Origin: Bacillota bacterium
GTDB taxonomy: Bacteria > Bacillota > Sulfobacillia > JAJZYS01 > JAJYTV01
Direction of reading: 5' to 3'
Assembly (NCBI GenBank): GCA_021799275.1
Contig: JAJZAT010000006.1
Coordinates: 39,677 to 103,676 of the forward strand
DNA length: 64,000 bases
Part shown: in pieces, positions 47,450 through 55,942 of the stretch
How positions within the stretch are numbered: position 1 is the stretch's first letter
Layout of the letters: each line of letters starts with the position of its first letter
Notes under the pieces: generated by a model
Database searches by the model: none
Seen by the model: only the letters and a program-made list of their open reading frames with translations
What the model was told of the DNA's origin: nothing
Position numbers and translations under genes: made by a program

Positions 47450-48441
47450 TCTCGGCCCCCCTTGTGATGGTCGGCCGCTACGGGCAAGCCTTCTTGCAGT
47501 ATGCCGGTCCGACCGTGCCAAGGCCAGAGGCGCTCTGGCCTCAGGCCGCCGAGCCCAAGCGGCAGGAAGCGGACGACCAGGACGTAGACGACGCCGAGCC
47601 AGAGGCTCCAGTGCGCCGTGGTCGCGGATAGGGAGTTCTCCAGGAGATAGAGGGCGATGCCGGCGATGGCGGGGCCCCAGATCGAGTCGGCGCCCCCGAT
47701 CACCACCATGAGCAGGACCGTGAAGCTCGTGTTGGAGCCCATGGCGTCCGGGAACGCCATGCCCTGGTAGGCCAGGTACAGGCCGCCCGCCACCGCAGCG
47801 AGGGCGGAGGACGCAGCGAGGGTCAGTCCCTTGACCAGCACTTCGCTGTGCCCGAAGAGCGCTGCGCGCGTGGGATTGTCGCGGACGGCGTGGACGATCC
47901 GGCCGACCCTGCGAGCACTCACGGCGCGCAGGGAGACGACGGCGATGACCAGCACAGTGGCCGGAACGGCGTAGAGCACGTTCGGCGACAGGAGGTACGA
48001 GCTCAGCATGACGCCGGTGAGTCCATTGGTGCCGCCTGTCAGCGCGGTTGCGTTTTGGACGAGCAGATACGCGAACTCGGCGATGGCGAACGTGATCATC
48101 GCGAAGTAGGCACCCCGCAGGCGCAGGCTCACGAGGTGGATCACGAACGACACCGGGGCGGTCAGCACCGCCACCACGAGGAGCGCCACGAGGGTGTCCC
48201 AGTGCGTGGCTTGCACCAGGAGCCCGACGCCGTAGATGCCGACCCCGAACCAGAGCGCGTGACCGAAGGAGATCTCGCCGGTCCAGCCGAGCACAAGATC
48301 ATAGGAGACCGCGAAGATGCCCCAGATCACGGCGCCCGTGAGCAGGTTGACGAGGTAGAGACTGCCGCCGATCCAGGGCCAGAGCACGAAGAGCAGGCCG
48401 AGGACCAGGGCGGGTACGAGCCAGATGGACTTACGCGGCAT
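47446..48441 (-). CDS. livM: Branched-chain amino acid-type ABC permease (LivM)
   Basis: 331 residues, about 10 helices. Contains the Liv permease signature G-E-I-S-F-G-H-A-L-W-F-G-V-G, R-L-R-G-A-Y-F-A-M-I-T-F-A, and G-G-T-N-G-L-T-G. Overlaps livH by 11 bases and the TetR gene by 4. Acts with LivH, F, G and K; ligand may be a carboxylic acid rather than an amino acid, judging by the operon. Confidence 0.9.
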   Translation of the reverse strand: MPRKSIWLVPALVLGLLFVLWPWIGGSLYLVNLLTGAVIWGIFAVSYDLVLGWTGEISFGHALWFGVGIYGVGLLVQATHWDTLVALLVVAVLTAPVSFVIHLVSLRLRGAYFAMITFAIAEFAYLLVQNATALTGGTNGLTGVMLSSYLLSPNVLYAVPATVLVIAVVSLRAVSARRVGRIVHAVRDNPTRAALFGHSEVLVKGLTLAASSALAAVAGGLYLAYQGMAFPDAMGSNTSFTVLLMVVIGGADSIWGPAIAGIALYLLENSLSATTAHWSLWLGVVYVLVVRFLPLGLGGLRPERLWPWHGRTGILQEGLPVAADHHKGGRD

Positions 48442-49306
48442 GCGTGTCGCGCCTCCCCGGTGCCTGCCCCAAGAGACCCTGCGGACGCAGGACCAGCACG
48501 ACGATCATCGCCAGCACGTTGACCGTCAGGGCGAGATTCGGCGCGTAGAAACCCACGAGCGCTTCGGCGAGACCGATCACGAGGCTGGCGACCAGGGTAC
48601 CGCCCACAGACCCGAGACCGCCGATCACGACCACGATGAAGGTCAGGAGCAGCGTGTCGGTGCCGGCGCCCGGGTACACGCCCCCGAAGGGGCCGTAGAG
48701 CGCTCCCGCCAGTCCCGCGAGCACGCCGCCGATGGCGTACACAAGGCTGCGCAGCGGCATCACCCGGATGCCCGAGAGCTCGGCCAGCGTCTGGCTCTCG
48801 ACGCCCGCCCGCACCTTAAGCCCAAGGGAGGTGCCTCGCAGAACCAGGAGGATCAAGAGGTAGATGACGACGCCGGCGCCCGTCAGAACGAGCCGGTAGA
48901 CGGGGAAGGGGAGTCCCGCGATCGGCACCGTCGCCCCGAGAAAGCCGCTCAGGGGCTCTTGCTGGATCTGCGGACCGAAGACCCAGTTTACGGCCTCGGA
49001 GAGGATCAGCATCACGCCGAGGGTGGTGAGCAGCTGGCCACCCGGATTGCGATATAGCGGGCGCAGCAGGACGAATTCGATGACCAGCGCGGCGATGCCG
49101 GCGAGCAGGCCTGCGCCGAGCGCAGCCAGCACGAAGCCGCTGCCGTGCCCCAAGAGGTACCACGACGTGTAGAGGCCGACCAGAAAGTAGCCGGCGCTCG
49201 CGAAGTTGAGGACGCCCATGATGCCGAAGACGAGCGATAAACCGGCCGAGAGGACGAAGTAGAAGGCCGCGAGCGAGATGCCTGCGAGGACGACGTTCAC
49301 GATCAT
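48431..49306 (-). CDS. livH: Branched-chain amino acid-type ABC permease (LivH)
   Basis: 291 residues from ATG 49306, after GGAGGG; overlaps livF (ATGA). Helices with S-A-G-L-S-L-V-F-G-I-M-G-V-L-N-F-A-S-A-G-Y-F and the C-terminal G-G-L-G-S-V-G-G-T-L-V-A-S. Forms the membrane channel with LivM. Confidence 0.92.
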   Translation of the reverse strand: MIVNVVLAGISLAAFYFVLSAGLSLVFGIMGVLNFASAGYFLVGLYTSWYLLGHGSGFVLAALGAGLLAGIAALVIEFVLLRPLYRNPGGQLLTTLGVMLILSEAVNWVFGPQIQQEPLSGFLGATVPIAGLPFPVYRLVLTGAGVVIYLLILLVLRGTSLGLKVRAGVESQTLAELSGIRVMPLRSLVYAIGGVLAGLAGALYGPFGGVYPGAGTDTLLLTFIVVVIGGLGSVGGTLVASLVIGLAEALVGFYAPNLALTVNVLAMIVVLVLRPQGLLGQAPGRRDTHAA

Positions 49307-50001
49307 GCCGGGTCGCCCTCCCTCTGCCCGAACGTCATGGCCTGCGCGAAGAAGGGACTCTGGCGAAGGTTCCCGATCGGCCCTTCGTCCATGGACTGGC
49401 CCCGCTGCATCAGCACGTAGCGGTCGGCGACGGCCTGGGCGAAGTGCAGGTTCTGCTCGACGAGCAGGATGCCGCAGGAGGAGCGCAGGTCGCGGATCGC
49501 CTGGCCGAGCCTGCGCAGCACGGCGGGCGCAAGCCCGAGCGACGGCTCGTCGATCAGGAGCCAACGGCTTTGCGAGAGGGCGGCTCGCGCCAGGGCAAGG
49601 ATCTTGCGCTCCCCGCCGGACAAGAGGGCCGCCCGCCTCTGCCAAAGGGGACGCAGTTCCGGAAACGCGGTGAGCACCTGTTCGGGCTGGCCGCGTCCGG
49701 CGAGCCGGAGGTTTTCAAGCACCGTGAGCTCCTGGAAGACGCCGCCGTCCTCTGGCACGAAGTAGAGGGCGTTCCTCGCCCGCTGCCACGTGGGCAGTCC
49801 CGTCAAGGGCCTGCCGTCCAGCGTCAACTGCCCGCCGCTCAGGTCGGCGAGCCCCATGATGGTGCGCAGGGTTGTGGTCTTGCCGGCGCCGTTGCGCCCG
49901 AGCAGCGCGAGCACCTCGCCGCGCTCGAGCGCCAGATCGACGCCCTGGAGGATCGGAACGCCCTGCACGCTGGCCCGAACGCCTTTCAGCACAAGCGTCA
50001 A
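49303..50001 (-). CDS. livF: ABC transporter ATP-binding protein (LivF)
   Basis: 232 residues. Walker A G-R-N-G-A-G-K-T-T, signature L-S-G-G-E-R-K-I-L-A-L-A-R-A, Walker B L-L-I-D-E-P-S-L-G-L-A-P (the LivF-type). TTG 50001 overlaps the livG stop; a GTG at 49992 has a better-placed GGAGG and is an alternative start. Confidence 0.92.
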   Translation of the reverse strand: MTLVLKGVRASVQGVPILQGVDLALERGEVLALLGRNGAGKTTTLRTIMGLADLSGGQLTLDGRPLTGLPTWQRARNALYFVPEDGGVFQELTVLENLRLAGRGQPEQVLTAFPELRPLWQRRAALLSGGERKILALARAALSQSRWLLIDEPSLGLAPAVLRRLGQAIRDLRSSCGILLVEQNLHFAQAVADRYVLMQRGQSMDEGPIGNLRQSPFFAQAMTFGQREGDPA

Positions 50002-50708
50002 GCCTCCTGCGCCTCCTCCTCGCCAAGGTAGGCGAGGCGCACGGAAGGGGAAGCCGCCACCTCGTGCGGCGTACCTTCCGCGATCACCCTGCCGAAGTCA
50101 AGCACGGTCAGCCGGTCCACGAGGTCCACGACCCACTCGAGGTCGTGCTCGACAAGCAGCAGCGTGCGTCCCTGCTCGAGGGCCAACCGAAGCAGTCGGC
50201 CGAGTTCCTGCCGCTCCTCTTCCGTGAGACCCGCGGCGGGCTCGTCGAGCAGCAGCACGGAAGCCCGTGCCGCGAGGGCGCTGCACAGTTCCACCTTGCG
50301 CGCGACACCGTGCGGCAGGGTGGCGGGCTTCTGGTCCAGCCACGGGCCGAGTCCGAAGGCCTCGATCCAGTTGCCGCCCAGGTGCTGCGGGTCGACGAGA
50401 CGCAGGTGCTCGCGCACCGAGAGCGTCTGGAACAGCTGCGTGCGCTGGAAGACGCGTCCGAGTCCGCGACCGGCCCGCCTGGCGGCGCTCCAGCGCGTGA
50501 TGTCGTGTCCGTCGAACAGAACCGTGCCCGAGGACGGCAGCACGAGTCCGGTGAGCAGGTTGAAGAGTGTGGTCTTACCGGCACCGTTCGGGCCGATCAG
50601 TCCGTGGATCGTGCCGCGCTCGAGGCGGAGGTCCACGCCTTCGACGGCCACGACTCCGTGGAAGTGGCGCGAAACGCCCCTCGCCTCGAGCACCGGCCCG
50701 GAGTTCAT
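49998..50708 (-). CDS. livG: ABC transporter ATP-binding protein (LivG)
   Basis: 236 residues. Walker A G-P-N-G-A-G-K-T-T, Walker B V-L-L-L-D-E-P-A-A-G-L-T, H-loop L-V-E-H-D. The signature is degenerate: L-P-H-G-V-A-R-K-V-E-L instead of L-S-Y-G-Q-Q-R. This pairs with LivF, whose signature is good, as in asymmetric ABC systems. The start overlaps livK (ATGA). Confidence 0.9.
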   Translation of the reverse strand: MNSGPVLEARGVSRHFHGVVAVEGVDLRLERGTIHGLIGPNGAGKTTLFNLLTGLVLPSSGTVLFDGHDITRWSAARRAGRGLGRVFQRTQLFQTLSVREHLRLVDPQHLGGNWIEAFGLGPWLDQKPATLPHGVARKVELCSALAARASVLLLDEPAAGLTEEERQELGRLLRLALEQGRTLLLVEHDLEWVVDLVDRLTVLDFGRVIAEGTPHEVAASPSVRLAYLGEEEAQEA

Positions 50709-51931
50709 CGCTTGGGCAGCGGCGGCGCGCTCTGCTGCGCCGACACGGTCTCGACCAACTGTGGCGCGGCGTAGCCGATTCCGGGGTTCCAGACGAGCTT
50801 CACAACGTACATGGGCTGGATCGCCTGGTGATCCTTCGGGCGGATGTAGATCTGTCCCTTGGGTCCGTTGATCGTCATGCCGGACAGGGCCTTCGTGATG
50901 GCCTGCGGGTTGGTGCCCTTGGCCTTGGCGAGCGCCTGGACGATCGCCTGGCCGGCCGCGAAGGAGGTGCCGGAGAACAGGTCGGGCGGGTTGCTGTAGA
51001 GCTCCTCGTAGTGGCTCGTGAGGTAGGTGTTCGCGGCGTTGTGGGGGATCGTGTAGTAGTAGTCCGTGACGCCGATGAAGCCGTCGTCGGCCTTGCCGAG
51101 CGCCTTCAGCCCATTGTAGCCGCCGATCGCGCCGATCACGTTCATCTTGGAGTAGAGACCGGCCTGCGCCATCTGCTGGAACAGCGTCATCGCGCCGACG
51201 CCCGCCCAGGTCACGACGAGTTCCTTGGGCAGCGGCTTCATGCTGAGAATGTGGTCGATGTAGCTCGTGAAGTCGGTCGTGGTGATCGGTGCGTAGGTAA
51301 CACCCTTGTTGGTCGCTCCGGCCGAACTGAGCGCGGCTGCCCAGTCCTTGACGCTGGACGTGCCGAACACGTAGTTCGGCGCGAACTGGTAGAACGTCAC
51401 GCCCTTTGCGCCGCCGTGCGAGTTGAGGTACGAGGCGTAGGCCTTCGCGTACATGTACGTGTTGACCGCCGTGCGGAACACGTAGGGGTTCAGGTAGGTC
51501 GTCGTCAGGTCATCGTCGGCGGCGGGGTCGATGATGAGCGGCACCTTGTACTCGCCCGCCAGCTGTTCCATCGGGATGGACACGGCGCTGTCGGCCGGCC
51601 CCTGGACGATGGCCACGTGATCGCTCAGGATCAGGTTCTTCATCTGCTGTTCGCCGGTGGCCGGGTCGCCCGTGTCGTCGCGGACGATCAGGTTGATGTG
51701 GCGGCCGTCCACCTTCATGGTGCCATGCGTCGCGTAGGCGAGGCCCAGCTTGAGCCCGCGCAGCTCCTGCTGCCCATAGTCCGCCAGGGGGCCTGTGATC
51801 GACGTCACGACACCGATGTTGATGGGTGCTGCCGCCTGCGCCGGCAGAGCCAGCGCGGATGCGAACGTGGAGGTCAGGAGGCCCGCGAGGACGATCAGGA
51901 CACCAGACTTGAGGACGCGCGCAGCGTGCAA
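50705..51931 (-). CDS. livK: Extracellular substrate-binding protein (LivK-type)
   Basis: 408 residues from TTG 51931 after GAGGAGGG. Signal peptide (basic VHAARVLKSG, hydrophobic core, ALPAQAA) without a lipobox Cys. Peripla_BP_6 fold: I-N-I-G-V-V-T-S-I-T-G-P-L-A-D-Y-G-Q-Q, L-I-V-R-D-D-T-G-D-P-A-T, then V-T-F-Y-Q-F-A-P-N-Y-V-F-G. First gene of the transport operon. Confidence 0.92.
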   Translation of the reverse strand: MHAARVLKSGVLIVLAGLLTSTFASALALPAQAAAPINIGVVTSITGPLADYGQQELRGLKLGLAYATHGTMKVDGRHINLIVRDDTGDPATGEQQMKNLILSDHVAIVQGPADSAVSIPMEQLAGEYKVPLIIDPAADDDLTTTYLNPYVFRTAVNTYMYAKAYASYLNSHGGAKGVTFYQFAPNYVFGTSSVKDWAAALSSAGATNKGVTYAPITTTDFTSYIDHILSMKPLPKELVVTWAGVGAMTLFQQMAQAGLYSKMNVIGAIGGYNGLKALGKADDGFIGVTDYYYTIPHNAANTYLTSHYEELYSNPPDLFSGTSFAAGQAIVQALAKAKGTNPQAITKALSGMTINGPKGQIYIRPKDHQAIQPMYVVKLVWNPGIGYAAPQLVETVSAQQSAPPLPKR

Positions 51932-51964
51932 ACCGGACCCTCCTCTCGATTAGAAACCTGACGC

Positions 51965-52013
51965 ATGAATCATGTGTCATTTACCACTATAGTTCGAGGT
52001 GCGGCCCTGTCAA
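51965..52013 (-). promoter_or_regulatory. livK promoter and FadR-like operator
   Basis: Minus-strand TTGACA (52013-52008), 16-bp spacer, TATAGT (51991-51986). The imperfect palindrome ATGAATCATGTGTCAT (51965-51980) overlaps the expected start site. It resembles the Bacillus FadR (TetR) consensus TGAATGAMTANTCATTCA at about 11 of 18 positions. The TetR gene of the operon is the likely ligand-responsive repressor. Confidence 0.6.
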
Positions 52014-52122
52014 TATATGCGCGTGGAGCTGTTCGCTGGGAGGCCGAAGCCCCGGGGGCAGTCCAGGCTGGGCACAAGGAAAGGCGCGCGGCCGTGCGGC
52101 CGCGCGCCCGAACGTCTTGCGG

Positions 52123-52905
52123 TCAGCGCCCCTGGAACTTCGCCTCGCGCTTCTCGAGGAAGGCGGCGACCCCTTCCTTGCGGTCCTCGGTCTCGAAGAC
52201 GAGTTGCCACATGGCGGTCTCGTATTTGAGCCCGTCCTCGAGCGGCATGTCCTGGCCGCGCAGGATCGCCTGCTTCGCGAGAGCGACCGCCTTGCGCGCG
52301 CGGCCGCCGATGCGCTCGGCGAGTGCGACCGCCCGCTCGAGCAGCGCCGCCTGCGGGTGCACCTCGTTGACGAGGCCGATGCGCAACGCCGTGTGCGCGT
52401 CGATCATGTCGCCGGTCAGGATGATCTGCCGGGCCCAACCGGGTCCGACCAGCCGCTGAAGGCGCTGGGTTCCACCCCAGCCCGGAATAATGCCGAGGTT
52501 GATCTCCGGCTGACCGAAGCGGGCGTTCTCGGATGCCAGGCGGATGTCGCAGCTCAAGGAGAGCTCGACGCCGCCACCGAGGCAGAAACCGTTGACCGCG
52601 ACGATCGACGGCTTCGGGCAGGTCTCGATGCGGCGGAAGAGACTCAGGGTGCGCTCGGCGAAGCTGCCCGACGTCCAGAGATCAAGGTTTGGGAACTGGC
52701 TGATGTCGGCGCCTGCCACGAACGCGCGCTCACCCGTTCCCGTGAACACGATCGCGCCGATCGCGTCATCCTTCTCGATCCCGTCGAGGGCCTCCGCGAG
52801 TTCGCGCAGGGTGTCCTGATTAAGGGCGTTCAGGGCCTCGGGCCGGTTGAATGTCAGGATCGCCACCGAGCCACGCCGTTCCTGCAATAGAGCCAACGTC
52901 GCCAT
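52123..52905 (-). CDS. Enoyl-CoA hydratase/isomerase family protein
   Basis: 260 residues. Crotonase motifs: N-R-P-E-A-L-N-A-L, A-F-V-A-G-A-D-I-S-Q-F (oxyanion), N-G-F-C-L-G-G-G-V-E-L and the catalytic Glu regions Q-P-E-I-N-L-G-I-I-P-G-W-G-G-T. ATG 52905 abuts GAGGAGG with no spacing; TTG 52896 has better spacing and would remove three residues. Probably hydrates enoyl-CoA in beta-oxidation; consistent with the acyl-CoA operon downstream. Confidence 0.9.
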   Translation of the reverse strand: MATLALLQERRGSVAILTFNRPEALNALNQDTLRELAEALDGIEKDDAIGAIVFTGTGERAFVAGADISQFPNLDLWTSGSFAERTLSLFRRIETCPKPSIVAVNGFCLGGGVELSLSCDIRLASENARFGQPEINLGIIPGWGGTQRLQRLVGPGWARQIILTGDMIDAHTALRIGLVNEVHPQAALLERAVALAERIGGRARKAVALAKQAILRGQDMPLEDGLKYETAMWQLVFETEDRKEGVAAFLEKREAKFQGR

Positions 52906-53038
52906 CCTCCTCGCTGACCTGCATGCGCCGAGGTCAATATAGCAGATCCAGCCATCCGTCCATCGCGTTTGGCCGCGACGGCGCGGGCAGAGAATAGCGG
53001 CGAAGGGAGGTGGGCGCCCGGCACAGCGGGCGCGGACC

Positions 53039-53803
53039 TTGAACTTGAACGGTCGGATCCGAAATGTGTGGCGGTCGATCAGACGCCTGCAACGCAGAGC
53101 CGTCGCCGCCGTGCGCCGTGAACCCATGATCTGGAGTGCTGCCCTTCTCTTCGCGATGATCGCCGTCGTCGCCGCCCTCGCGAACGGCGGAGCCGGCCCG
53201 AAGTCACCGGCGCTCAGCCTGTCCGGGCAGGTCGAGCGCAACCGTATGCTCTCGGCGGAGCGACAGGCGGCCACCGCGCAGGCCATCGCGAACCAGCCGC
53301 AACAGGCGCCGGCTACCTCGCCCCTCTTGCAGTCGGCGCAGCCCCCGGCTCCACCCGCCAGCACGCCGGCGCTCGCCCCGACATCGCAAGTGACGGCGGT
53401 CTGGCCCCTGCACGGGAAGATCGCCCTGGGCTATGGCTGGGTGTTCGACCCGACGGGTGGCTACTGGTTCTATCACACGGGCTGGGAGATCGAAGCTGCT
53501 GCCGGATCCCCTGTGCATGCAGCTCTGCCCGGCAATGTCTATGCCGTCGAGAGGGAGTCGTCCGGAGCCTACACCATACTGGTTCGCTCGTCCGACAACA
53601 TCGTCACGACGTATAGCGGTCTCGGTTCGACAGAGCTCGCGGTGGGGGGATCTGTCGGGCAGGGAGGCGCCATCGGTACCTTGCCGACCGGCAAAGGGAG
53701 CCGCAGCGGCCGCCTTGGCTTCTCGATCACGCGGGCCGGACAACCCGTAAACCCCGCTTCGCTGCTGCCCGAGTCGACGGCAGGCGCATCGCCGCAAGGC
53801 TGA
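53039..53803 (+). CDS. spoIIQ: SpoIIQ-like M23 (LytM) exported protein
   Basis: 254 residues from TTG 53039. One transmembrane segment (WSAALLFAMIAVVAAL, about residues 31-47), a Pro/Ala/Gln-rich linker, then a LytM/M23 domain: G-K-I-A-L-G-Y-G-W, H-T-G-W-E-I-E-A-A-A-G-S-P-V-H-A-A-L-P-G. The catalytic D and H residues of M23 are lost (E replaces D; R-L-G-F-S replaces HLHFE), as in SpoIIQ, which serves as a scaffold between forespore and mother cell with SpoIIIAH. It is followed by spoIIID, mbl and fabZ, the order known in Bacillus. Ribosome site of the chosen start is weak. Confidence 0.8.
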   Translation: MNLNGRIRNVWRSIRRLQRRAVAAVRREPMIWSAALLFAMIAVVAALANGGAGPKSPALSLSGQVERNRMLSAERQAATAQAIANQPQQAPATSPLLQSAQPPAPPASTPALAPTSQVTAVWPLHGKIALGYGWVFDPTGGYWFYHTGWEIEAAAGSPVHAALPGNVYAVERESSGAYTILVRSSDNIVTTYSGLGSTELAVGGSVGQGGAIGTLPTGKGSRSGRLGFSITRAGQPVNPASLLPESTAGASPQG

Positions 53804-53849
53804 GCGCATAAGTATTGCGCGAACGTTGCCGAGGAAGGGGCCGGATGGG

Positions 53850-53918
53850 GTGAAGGACCACATCTGGAAGCGGGCGCTTGACGCCGCCTGGTCAGCTGCA
53901 AGGCAGGGACGGCCCTGA
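53850..53918 (+). pseudogene. spoIIID: spoIIID 5' fragment (residues 1-9 plus read-through)
   Basis: GTG 53850, 9 bases after GGAAGGGG, reads M-K-D-H-I-W-K-R-A and then diverges (L-D-A-A-W-S-A-A-R...) to a stop at 53916. These nine residues match the SpoIIID N-terminus (Bacillus: M-H-D-Y-I-K-E-R-T). The spacing to Y-I-V in Bacillus is the same as to Y-I-L in the 3' fragment at 55950. Without excision only a 22-residue peptide is made. With excision at the att-like cores, the full 84-residue SpoIIID is restored. Confidence 0.85.
53868..53876 (+). other. attL-like core in spoIIID 5' end
   Basis: AAGCGGGCG. Matches the right copy at 7 of 9 positions (AA, CG, GCG). The crossover dinucleotide is not determined; AA is non-palindromic and so directional, while CG and GC are not. 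Confidence 0.6.
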
Positions 53919-54497
53919 TGACGTGGACGGGGAGAACATGACGAACAGAACCACAGCGGCACCCGAAGCAAAAAACGCTTCGGGTGCCGCTACAATCGCG
54001 GGCAAGTGGTCGCCCGCGGGATGTTCGAGGGAGCGCCGGCAAGTGGCCGGCGGCCGCGCAATCGGAACTACTTGGCGGCTGGTTTCGCCGTGTGCCGTCC
54101 GCCAGGGGGAGCTTTGGCTGAGCGGTGCGTACGCTGAAGCCGCACTGGAGCCCGATGTCCTCGTAGCGATAATGCCGCGGTCGTAGCGCCCGAGGTGCAC
54201 GGTGCGTCAACCAATTTCCCCAGTCGAGTGTCCGGGTCCGCGCCCGTCGTCGGACAGGAGATATCAGACGACGACGGTGCGGACGATCGACTCGGGCTAT
54301 CGGGACGCCTCCCGATCACGCCATCCTCAACGCGTGAGGGTGGTCCGCGGCCTGACTTCATGATGCGGAAGGCCCGGCGAGCTCGATAGTGCCGAATGGG
54401 CCCGTCGACGCGGGTCCGATCGTACCGAGGCGACCTGCGCAAGGAGGAGGAGGCGTCCACATAGACTGTGCCGGCGCACTGGACAGGAGGGATCCGG
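53919..54497. other. Element interior without a convincing gene
   Basis: About 580 bases between the 5' spoIIID fragment and the small ORF. An open frame from ATG 53938 (83 residues) has a weak GGGGAG site, but contains a 15-bp perfect hairpin at its start and looks non-coding. Minus-strand frames have no ribosome site. Promoter and attachment-arm sequences for the recombinase must be here or just upstream. Confidence 0.5.
53955..53991. repeat. 15-bp perfect inverted repeat inside the element
   Basis: AGCGGCACCCGAAGC (53955-53969), loop AAAAAAC, complement (53977-53991). It lies about 80 bases inside the left boundary. It lacks a T-tract after the stem, so it may be an accessory site for the recombinase or an RNA structure rather than a terminator. 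Confidence 0.7.
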
Positions 54498-54590
54498 GTG
54501 GAAATCCGGGTGGATGTGTCCGAGCGTGAATGGCGCGAGGCCTGGCACGCCCTCGTCGAGCAGCTGCGGCGCAGGGGCAGGCTGCGGTGA
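54498..54590 (+). CDS. 30-residue peptide coupled to the recombinase
   Basis: GTG 54498 follows AGGAGGG at good spacing and its TGA overlaps the recombinase GTG (GTGA). Sequence V-E-I-R-V-D-V-S-E-R-E-W-R-E-A-W-H-A-L-V then E-Q-L-R-R-R-G-R-L-R: an amphipathic, basic helix. It might be a leader peptide for translational coupling or a very small directionality factor; not recognised. Confidence 0.55.
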   Translation: MEIRVDVSEREWREAWHALVEQLRRRGRLR

Positions 54591-55942
54591 ACGGCAACTT
54601 TGCGGTCTATGCGCGCGTCTCGACCGACGAGCAGGCACAGCACGGCACGTCGCTGGACGGGCAGATCGAACGTTGCGAGGCTCTGGCGCAAAAACTTGGC
54701 GCCACGGCCGTCCGGCGCTTCGTCGACGCCGGCATCTCCGGCACCGACTTTGCGCGGCCAGGCCTGCAGGCGATGCTGGCGGCCGCCCACGCGCACGAAG
54801 TCGAGGCGGTCGTCTGCCTGGATCCGGACCGACTTGCGCGCAATCTCAGCCACCAGCTCATCATCACCGACCAGCTCGAGGGCATCGGCGTCGAACTGCA
54901 CTTCGTTCAGTTCGAACGACGGCCGACGCCGGACGGCAGGCTCCTTTACGCCATTCGCGGCGCGATTGCCGAGTTCGAGGCGCACAAGATTCGCGAACGC
55001 ACGCGCCAGGGCAAGCAGCAGCGTCTGCGCGAGGGCAAGGCTGTAACCGGCACGCAGATCCTGGGCTACATCTACGACCGCCGGCGCAAGGGGTTCTCCG
55101 TGGATGTGGCCGAAGCCGCCATCGTGCGCGCAGTCTTCGCGATGGCGCCGCAGATGTCCACCGGGGCGATCGCGCGCAATTTGAACGCCGCGGGACTCTG
55201 CGCCAAGGGCGGAGGTCCCTTTTCGCAGTCGGCTGTGTATGGCATCCTGCGCAACCCGACCTACCTGGGCAGGATGGTGCAACTGCGCGGGCAGGGCAGC
55301 ATCGAACTTCCTGCGCTGGTCAGCCGCGAGACCTTCGACCTGGCGGCGGCCGCCTTAAGCTCCCGCCGCCGCAGGCCCGAGGGACATGGGCGCGTCTACC
55401 TCCTGAGCGGCATCGCGCGCTGCGCGCTCTGCGGGCGCAAGGTGACTGGCAGCGGCGGCAGCCGTCCCTATTACGCGTGTTCGGGCAAGCGCATGCAGCC
55501 GGCTTGCAGCTCCCCGTACTATCCGGCACAGCCGCTCGAGGCGGCCGTATGGGCACAGGTCGTGGCGAAACTAGAGCAGGCAGCGGAGGGGGTCGTTCCG
55601 CAGATCGAGGCGTGGGCCGAGCGCGCTATCGCACGGGATCGCAGGCGTCTTGAGACGAGGCGCCTGCGCCTCTTGCAGTCAGGGGCCGCCGGGAGGCTGT
55701 CGCCGGAGGACCTCGCCCTCGCGCTCGGGCAAGTGGACGCCCGCCTCAGGGCGCTCGAACTGGAGCCCTCTCCCGCGGAACGGGGCGGCGACAGCGCTGC
55801 CGCCCGGGAATACCTGCGCGAGACGGATGCCATGGGCCGGCGCGAGATCCTGCGCATCTTGGGCATCGAGGTGCGCATTGGACCTTCCGGCATCGACATC
55901 GCCATGGCGGAGCGTCCGGCTGCGCCCATGTCTGTCCAATAA
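54587..55942 (+). CDS. Large serine recombinase of the spoIIID element
   Basis: 451 residues from GTG 54587, translationally coupled to the 30-residue ORF. Resolvase domain at the N-terminus: A-V-Y-A-R-V-S-T-D-E-Q (nucleophile Ser12) and L-D-P-D-R-L-A-R (catalytic Arg pair). Then a Recombinase domain (I-V-R-A-V-F-A-M, Q-S-A-V-Y-G-I-L-R-N-P-T-Y-L-G), a zinc ribbon (C-A-L-C-G-R-K-V ... Y-Y-A-C-S-G ... C) and an Arg/Leu-rich coiled coil at about 345-430. This is the family of SpoIVCA, which excises skin in Bacillus. The stop lies within the right core, so the 3' end of the gene is directly joined to spoIIID. A partner directionality factor is not recognised. Confidence 0.93.
   Translation: MNGNFAVYARVSTDEQAQHGTSLDGQIERCEALAQKLGATAVRRFVDAGISGTDFARPGLQAMLAAAHAHEVEAVVCLDPDRLARNLSHQLIITDQLEGIGVELHFVQFERRPTPDGRLLYAIRGAIAEFEAHKIRERTRQGKQQRLREGKAVTGTQILGYIYDRRRKGFSVDVAEAAIVRAVFAMAPQMSTGAIARNLNAAGLCAKGGGPFSQSAVYGILRNPTYLGRMVQLRGQGSIELPALVSRETFDLAAAALSSRRRRPEGHGRVYLLSGIARCALCGRKVTGSGGSRPYYACSGKRMQPACSSPYYPAQPLEAAVWAQVVAKLEQAAEGVVPQIEAWAERAIARDRRRLETRRLRLLQSGAAGRLSPEDLALALGQVDARLRALELEPSPAERGGDSAAAREYLRETDAMGRREILRILGIEVRIGPSGIDIAMAERPAAPMSVQ

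Noticed and set aside
53938..54186. 83-residue ORF inside the spoIIID element, considered as a directionality factor
   Set aside because: The 15-bp perfect hairpin within its first codons and lack of any recognisable fold make coding unlikely; weak ribosome site spacing.
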